Origin: CAZGSN01 sp964371655
GTDB taxonomy: Bacteria; Desulfobacterota; Binatia; HRBIN30
Direction: 5' to 3'
Length of the DNA stretch: 26,636 nt
Assembly: GCA_964371655.1 (NCBI GenBank)
Contig: CAYJOD010000086.1
Coordinates: 1 to 26,636, forward strand
Numbering within the stretch: the stretch's first letter is position 1; each line of letters begins with the position of its first letter. The translations under genes were made by a program, and so were the position numbers. This document shows positions 22,828-26,636 of the stretch, piece after piece. Below the pieces are notes generated by a model. The model saw nothing but the letters and a program-made list of their open reading frames with translations, did not search any database and had not been told where the DNA came from.

Positions 22828-22884
22828 TTGAGAAGCAAACAGCGCCGGCACGGCAAAGGCAAGAGATCCGAGCAAGTGGAGCCG

Positions 22885-23023
22885 CGCTCGCCAGAGGTTG
22901 TCTGAAAACTCGCTGGGGGCTGGTGGCTTGAGGCTCGGGGCTTGGGTTTTCCCAGCTCTTCCCGAGCCCCCAGCCCCTAGTCACGAGCCCCAGGAATAGT
23001 TTCGAGACAACCTCGCCAGAGCG
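22885..23023. repeat. Element with AGAGGTTGT-type terminal inverted repeats, copy 2
   Basis: The left arm (22885-22910) and the right arm (22998-23023) are near reverse complements over about 26 nt: GAGGTTGTCTGAAAACT pairs with AGTTTCGAGACAACCTC. The interior is a second, G/C-skewed palindrome of GGGGCT/AGCCCC words folding around TTTTCCCA (about 22913-22990). It shares the AGAGGTTGT core with the element at 11878-11993, but its interior is unrelated. Confidence 0.65.
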
Positions 23024-23124
23024 TGGCGAGAAGATGTCGGCCAGTATGCGAGTCGGACCCCTCGCAACCCGTGTGACTATGCGGATTCACCATTGATCAC
23101 GCGCTCGCCTATGGTAGTCCCCTT

Positions 23125-23366
23125 CGACGTGGCGACACGTCGCAAACACGATCTAGGTCGAGACGACCTCGACCGTCTGCGCTACGCGCTGGGGCGCAGA
23201 ACGGTCGATCCCCGGCAAAGCCTCTTCGCTGCCGACGGCATGGCGCGGCGGTTGTGGCCGGCCACTACGTCCTGCCGTGGCTGCCCGACGTGGTCCGGGT
23301 GCTACCGCCGACGCGCCGTGCCGCCGTCCGAATCAGCGCCAAAACCCGCTCTGGCGCGGGCTTTTG
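23125..23366 (+). ncRNA. Candidate structured RNA: three hairpins then terminator
   Basis: Three consecutive perfect small stems occur within 75 nt: CGACGTG/CACGTCG (23125-23142, GCGA tetraloop), GGTCGAG/CTCGACC (23156-23174) and CTGCGC/GCGCAG (23177-23199). A terminator-like hairpin closes the region at 23340-23366. No coding frame is convincing. It fits no RNA family I recognise (not tmRNA, RNase P, SRP or 6S by their conserved cores). High GC makes chance hairpins common, so this is a weak call. Confidence 0.25.
23340..23366 (+). terminator. Rho-independent terminator-like hairpin
   Basis: CAAAACCCGC (23340-23349) pairs with GCGGGCTTTTG (23356-23366), leaving one bulged C, with a short T-run on the 3' arm. 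The symmetry makes it potentially active in both directions. It lies just upstream of the L,D-transpeptidase gene, so something transcribed from upstream would end here. Confidence 0.5.
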
Positions 23367-23409
23367 CTCTTGAACGATTGCTGGAATTGCCCTAGCAGTG
23401 GCATATCCG

Positions 23410-24534
23410 ATGAAACCAACCCCTGGCGCTGTCTCCTTCTGCGGCTTGATCCTGTTGCTGCTGGAAGGCACCGGTCAAGCGACGACTGAGGCCGCGCCAC
23501 TGCCTTCCTACCCGCGTGTCGCCGGCATCGAGGTCGTACACGCCATCGCGCCGGGAGAGACGATTGATCGTTTGTCGCGACGCTTCGGGGTGGGGACGCG
23601 GCTGGCGCTGGCGATGAATCACCTCGGTGACGGTTCGCAGTTGAAGAAGGGGCAACGGCTGACACTTTCCAATCGCCGTATCGTCCCGTTGCTTACCGAT
23701 GATGGGGTGGTGGTGAACGTTGCCGATCGCACTCTGTATTGGGTTCGTGGCGGAGTGTTGATGGCGCAGTTCCCGGTCGGGGTCGGGCGCGACGAGTGGG
23801 AAACCCCGCTCGGACACTACGAGCTGCTCGGACGTCGGCGCGATCCAGTCTGGCACGTACCGCCGTCGATTCAGCGCGAGATGGTCGCCAAGGGGTTAGA
23901 GGCGAAGACCCTGGTGCCCGCCGGGCCCGGTAACCCACTGGGCAAGTACTGGCTGCAGCTGTCTGCGGGTGGCATCGGGATCCATGGGACCAATCGGCCG
24001 TGGACGGTCGGCCGCTACGCCACGCACGGCTGCATCCGCATGCGCGCCGACGATATCGAGTGGCTGTACTACAACCTCCCGACCGGAACCAGCGTCGACA
24101 TTGTCGATGAGCCGGTGAAGTTCGCTCGCCTCGACGACGGCACTCTGTTGATGGAAGCTCATCCGCCGCGCAAGAAGCAGGCGCCGCGCTTCAAGGTGGA
24201 TCTCGTCGCCTCCCGCCTCGAAGCATCGGGGCTTGCGTCGCTGGTTGACGTTGCCGCGGTGGAACGAACCATGCGCAACGCCTGGGGCGTTGCCGTCGAC
24301 GTGACCCTACGACAGCAGCAATTGCCATCCGTCGCGAAACAGATCGCGCCCGCTCGTCGCCCAGCGCCGGCTCCACATGCCGACCGCAAGCGCGAAGAGC
24401 CGCGAGTGACCGCGCCGGCGCCGGCCGCTGCGGCTCCTGCGGCCGCTTCCACGACCGTCGCCGTGGAAACCTACCAGCGCCCGAATAACTACATCTGGAG
24501 CAGCGGCCGCCAGATCAGCGTTGGTCGGCCGTAA
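23410..24534 (+). CDS. LysM-domain L,D-transpeptidase (YkuD family)
   Basis: Exported cell-wall enzyme of 374 residues. The ATG at 23410 leads straight into a signal peptide (MKPTPGAVSFCGLILLLLEG); a GTG four codons upstream is an alternative and neither has a good Shine-Dalgarno. A LysM peptidoglycan-binding motif covers about 42-92 (VVHAIAPGETIDRLSRRFGV, ending LKKGQRLTL). The YkuD catalytic domain spans about 97-240, with His192 in GIHGTNRP and nucleophile Cys208 in ATHGCIRM (Thr replaces the usual Ser of SHGC). It should form 3-3 crosslinks or attach proteins to peptidoglycan in the periplasm. Residues about 255-290 form a further globular region, and the last 60 residues are Pro/Ala-rich. 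Confidence 0.92.
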   Translation: MKPTPGAVSFCGLILLLLEGTGQATTEAAPLPSYPRVAGIEVVHAIAPGETIDRLSRRFGVGTRLALAMNHLGDGSQLKKGQRLTLSNRRIVPLLTDDGVVVNVADRTLYWVRGGVLMAQFPVGVGRDEWETPLGHYELLGRRRDPVWHVPPSIQREMVAKGLEAKTLVPAGPGNPLGKYWLQLSAGGIGIHGTNRPWTVGRYATHGCIRMRADDIEWLYYNLPTGTSVDIVDEPVKFARLDDGTLLMEAHPPRKKQAPRFKVDLVASRLEASGLASLVDVAAVERTMRNAWGVAVDVTLRQQQLPSVAKQIAPARRPAPAPHADRKREEPRVTAPAPAAAAPAAASTTVAVETYQRPNNYIWSSGRQISVGRP

Positions 24535-24747
24535 GCAGCAGGGTCATCCCCCGGCTGCGCGCCGCTCCGAAGCACTCACCCGCTGACCGCTTGCTCACGC
24601 GCGTGGCTCCGACACGGCACACACCTGCGGATCTCGACCTGAGCCGCGACCGTAAGGGAGCGGTGATTCGTGGGATCTCGCACACCCGGATTTACGAATC
24701 TCCGGGATCGTCGCGCGGCGCGGAGATTTTCGGCCGCTTGTGGCGTA

Positions 24748-24819
24748 TCGCATATCGCCTATCGTCGATCGCAAACGCCCGACGATAGGCCGGCCATTCC
24801 TGCGATAAGCGATATGCGA
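24748..24819. repeat. Nested palindrome built from CGATATGC-type words
   Basis: Outer arms TCGCATATCGC (24748-24758) and GCGATATGCGA (24809-24819) are perfect 11-bp complements. Inner arms CCTATCGTCG (24758-24767) and CGACGATAGG (24780-24789) are perfect 10-bp complements around a 12-nt loop. Related words (GCGATATGCGGC) continue to about 24833. The structure lies between convergent genes. Its TATCGCATATCGCC wording looks like a dispersed repeat, but there is only one copy in this window. Confidence 0.65.
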
Positions 24820-24842
24820 ACGGCGATATGCGGCGTGGCCCC

Positions 24843-24871
24843 TTTGGTTGCGGCCACCCGGCCGCGCTAGG
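24843..24871. repeat. Short GC hairpin repeat, copy 2
   Basis: TTTGGTTGCGGCC, loop ACC, then CGGCCGCGCTA: near-identical to 12228-12256. Here it lies about 20 bp beyond the 3' end of the acyl-CoA ligase gene, where it could act as a transcription-end hairpin, unlike the copy ahead of the CPBP start. Confidence 0.65.
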
Positions 24872-24893
24872 CCTCGGTGGTGAGAAATTCGCG

Positions 24894-26495
24894 CTAGCGG
24901 CGGTAAACCCCGGGAGCATCGGGACTGAACCGATCCATCAGGAACCTCTCCTGCGGCTTCTCGGAAGCGGTCTTGGGGATTTCGTCTACCACCTGCAGGT
25001 ACGAGGGAATAAAGTTTGCCTCCAGACCCTTCGCACAGCTCGCGAAGACGCTGGCCGGGTCGAACGCTTTCGCGTCCACCGGCACGATGGCGGCGACGAT
25101 GTCGCTCTCCCCGGGTGAGCCCGAAGCTGCCGGCACACCGTAAACGAACACGTCGTCGATCTGCGCATGTTCGGCAATGACCTTCTCGACGAAACCTGGA
25201 TTGACGAAGTCGCCATTGTGGCGAATGCCGCCGCCTTTGCGGAAATCGAAATAGAACCAGCCGTCGTCGTCGCAGTGGCACATGTCGCCGCTGCGCAGCC
25301 AGCCGCCGTGCGTCTTCTTTCTCGAAGCCTCCGCGTTCTTGAAGTACTCGACCTCAACGCTTTCGCCGCTGCTCGGTCGCGAGATCAGCTCGCCGATGAC
25401 GCCGGGGGGGCACTCGTTGCCCTGTTCGTCGACGACCTTCATGTCGAGCATCGGTGGTGGCTTGCCGAAGCTGCCGATCGGCCCAACTCCGGGCGGATTG
25501 ATGGCGAGGCCGCCCTCGACGGCGCCGTAACACTCGAAGACTTTCACGTTGAAGCGCTGCTCGAACGGTTGCCACAACGCCGCCGGCATGCCGGCGCTGA
25601 GCACCATGCGCACGGGATTGTCGGCGTCGTTCGGCTTCGGCGGCTCGCTGTAAATCGCCGTGGCCATGCCGCCGAGCAGGTTGAAGATGGTGCAGCCGTG
25701 CTCGCGAAGAACGTCCCAGAGGCGCGACTTGGTGAAGCGCCGGCTGAACACGGCACGTAGCTTCATGGCCAGCGACGGCGCCAGGGTGATGAGTTGGGCG
25801 TTCCCGTGGGTCAGTGAAAGCCCGTTGTACGGGCGGTCGTCGGGCTGGAATCCGGCCAGATATCCCATCATGCTCGCGGCGACGTAGCGCCCGTTGGCGC
25901 ACACTACCCCTTTGGGATCCCCCGTCGTGCCCGACGTGTAGATGATCTCGAACGGGTCCGCCGGCGTGTCGACGCGTACGGCGACGTAGTGCTCCGGCGT
26001 ATCGAGCAGCGGTGCGAACGGCTCGGCTCCTGGGACGTCGGCTGCGGCCATACTATCGGGCTCTTCACCCGACTCGAGCACGAGGATCCATTCGAGAGTC
26101 GGCACCTCGCGGCGCACCGCGGCCACCTGCGCCAGCGCGTAATCGGCGCAGACGATGCCGCGGCATTCGGAGTTGCGCAGCGTAAAGGCGAGCTTCTCTC
26201 CCCGGGTGCGCGGATCGATCGGGACGAAGACGCCGCCGCTCACCGACGCCGCCACCATCGTTTCAATGAACTCCGGGTGGTTGCGCATCATCAATCCGAA
26301 GCGATCGCCTTTGGCCAGCCCCTTGGCGATCAGACCGGCGGCGATGCGATTGCCGTTCATCCAGAGGTCGGCATAGGTGCGCACTTCGTGGGGACGTACG
26401 CCGCCGCCGTCGAAGGTGACCACGTCGAAGTCGGGCACCTGTTCCGCCCGCGCCGCCACCAGATCCGCCAGAATCAACTCGTTTCGTTCTCGCAT
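24894..26495 (-). CDS. AMP-forming acyl-CoA ligase (CaiC-like ANL enzyme)
   Basis: Cytoplasmic adenylate-forming enzyme of 533 residues that activates a carboxylic acid as acyl-AMP and transfers it to CoA. ATG 26495 is preferred over the upstream ATG at 26573 because GAGGA lies seven nt before it and it gives the family-typical start. The P-loop signature is IIYTSGTTGDPKGVV. The A5-like motif is FECYGAVEGG, the hinge region is GWLRSGDMCHCDDDGWFYF followed by FRKGGGIRHNGDFVNPGFVE, and the A10 Lys is in PKTASEKPQERFL. The order and wording resemble carnitine/crotonobetaine-CoA ligase-like proteins more than long-chain fatty-acid ligases, but the substrate is not determined. No pathway partners are in the window. 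Confidence 0.92.
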   Translation of the reverse strand: MRERNELILADLVAARAEQVPDFDVVTFDGGGVRPHEVRTYADLWMNGNRIAAGLIAKGLAKGDRFGLMMRNHPEFIETMVAASVSGGVFVPIDPRTRGEKLAFTLRNSECRGIVCADYALAQVAAVRREVPTLEWILVLESGEEPDSMAAADVPGAEPFAPLLDTPEHYVAVRVDTPADPFEIIYTSGTTGDPKGVVCANGRYVAASMMGYLAGFQPDDRPYNGLSLTHGNAQLITLAPSLAMKLRAVFSRRFTKSRLWDVLREHGCTIFNLLGGMATAIYSEPPKPNDADNPVRMVLSAGMPAALWQPFEQRFNVKVFECYGAVEGGLAINPPGVGPIGSFGKPPPMLDMKVVDEQGNECPPGVIGELISRPSSGESVEVEYFKNAEASRKKTHGGWLRSGDMCHCDDDGWFYFDFRKGGGIRHNGDFVNPGFVEKVIAEHAQIDDVFVYGVPAASGSPGESDIVAAIVPVDAKAFDPASVFASCAKGLEANFIPSYLQVVDEIPKTASEKPQERFLMDRFSPDAPGVYRR

Positions 26496-26576
26496 GACTT
26501 GTCCTCGCCGACCGTGTTCTGCGCTCGTGTCCTTAGTCAAGTGTTCGCCAAAGAGATCCAGGAGCACCTGCACCGA

Positions 26577-26636
26577 AGAACCCTCACCCCGGCCCTCTCC
26601 CCCAGGGGGGCGGGGGGAGGCGCGCTCCCCACCGCC
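26577..26636. repeat. CCCTCACCCCGGCCCTCTCCC-type intergenic repeat, cut by window end
   Basis: A C-rich run (CCCTCACCCCGGCCCTCTCC) directly followed by a G-rich run forms a strong hairpin upstream of the acyl-CoA ligase gene. This wording is a well-known dispersed intergenic repeat in many proteobacterial and metagenomic genomes (from memory). The 3' limit is outside the window. Confidence 0.5.

Larger units (their letters stand above)
22828..23409. other. Long intergenic region with repeat, hairpin cluster and terminator
   Basis: This 582-bp gap is the longest here. It holds the inverted-repeat element at 22885-23023, three tight hairpins at 23125-23199 and a terminator-like hairpin at 23340-23366 (separate entries). 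No reading frame in it shows recognisable protein families; the longest frame (from 23093) is Arg/Pro-rich and unlike its neighbours. Confidence 0.5.
24535..24893. other. Intergenic region with two hairpin repeats
   Basis: A 359-bp gap between the 3' ends of convergent genes. It contains a strong inverted repeat at 24748-24819 and a short GC hairpin at 24843-24871 (separate entries). I see no gene in it, and the open frames are products of the palindromes. Confidence 0.5.

Noticed and set aside
23093..23395. Plus-strand 100-codon frame before the L,D-transpeptidase gene
   Set aside because: No recognisable family, no ribosome site, and it runs through the hairpin cluster and terminator.

Overview
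The window is a GC-rich bacterial chromosome segment with ordinary housekeeping genes and an unusual load of secreted proteins and palindromic intergenic repeats. Four traits recall uncultured Deltaproteobacteria or Binatota-type genomes: DUF11 repeats, long Thr-Pro linkers, dockerin-like and cohesin-like modules, and flavin and acyl-CoA enzymes. That placement is inference from gene style; there is no rRNA or other phylogenetic marker here. I saw no tRNA, rRNA, CRISPR array, intact insertion sequence or prophage.

Layout. 0.04-3.0 kb (-): a secreted choice-of-anchor-A-like/DUF11 protein with a Thr-Pro tail. 3.5-6.7 kb (+): an overlapping pair, an inactive-transglutaminase/7TM membrane protein and a RimK-related ATP-grasp ligase, without the zinc protease that often accompanies them. 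6.7-7.9 kb: a degraded patch with an orphan ribbon-helix-helix protein (-), a nuclease-like remnant and a LivF C-terminal remnant. 7.9-11.9 kb (+): a 1300-residue secreted multi-domain carbohydrate-active protein. 12.3-14.5 kb: a CPBP membrane protease (+) convergent with glycogen synthase GlgA (-). 14.8-17.2 kb (-): Lon protease. 17.4-18.6 kb (+): a DUF4149 membrane protein and a HAD hydrolase. 19.0-19.9 kb (-): a cohesin-like secreted protein, divergent from an LLM-class flavin oxidoreductase (+). 21.0-22.8 kb: a PNPOx-like flavoprotein (+), two tiny overlapping membrane-protein genes (-) and an inositol-monophosphatase-family enzyme (-). 23.4-24.5 kb (+): a LysM/L,D-transpeptidase. 24.9-26.5 kb (-): an AMP-forming acyl-CoA ligase.

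Functional themes. The envelope and surface are well represented: the secreted DUF11 and GH16-like proteins, the cohesin-like protein, the L,D-transpeptidase and several membrane proteins. The large glycosidase-like protein carries a dockerin-like pair of calcium loops, and a separate gene 7 kb away encodes a cohesin-like domain, so a docking relationship is a testable idea. Lon and the CPBP protein cover proteolysis, and GlgA covers storage polysaccharide.

The most distinctive non-coding content is a set of intergenic palindromes. Two copies of a cloverleaf-like element show compensatory changes in their stems, and one copy lies inside a 235-bp unit with 17-bp perfect terminal inverted repeats. 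Two 113-bp elements align without gaps. Two elements share an AGAGGTTGT terminal core, and two short GC-rich hairpins share their sequence. They point to several mobile or structured repeat families in this genome.
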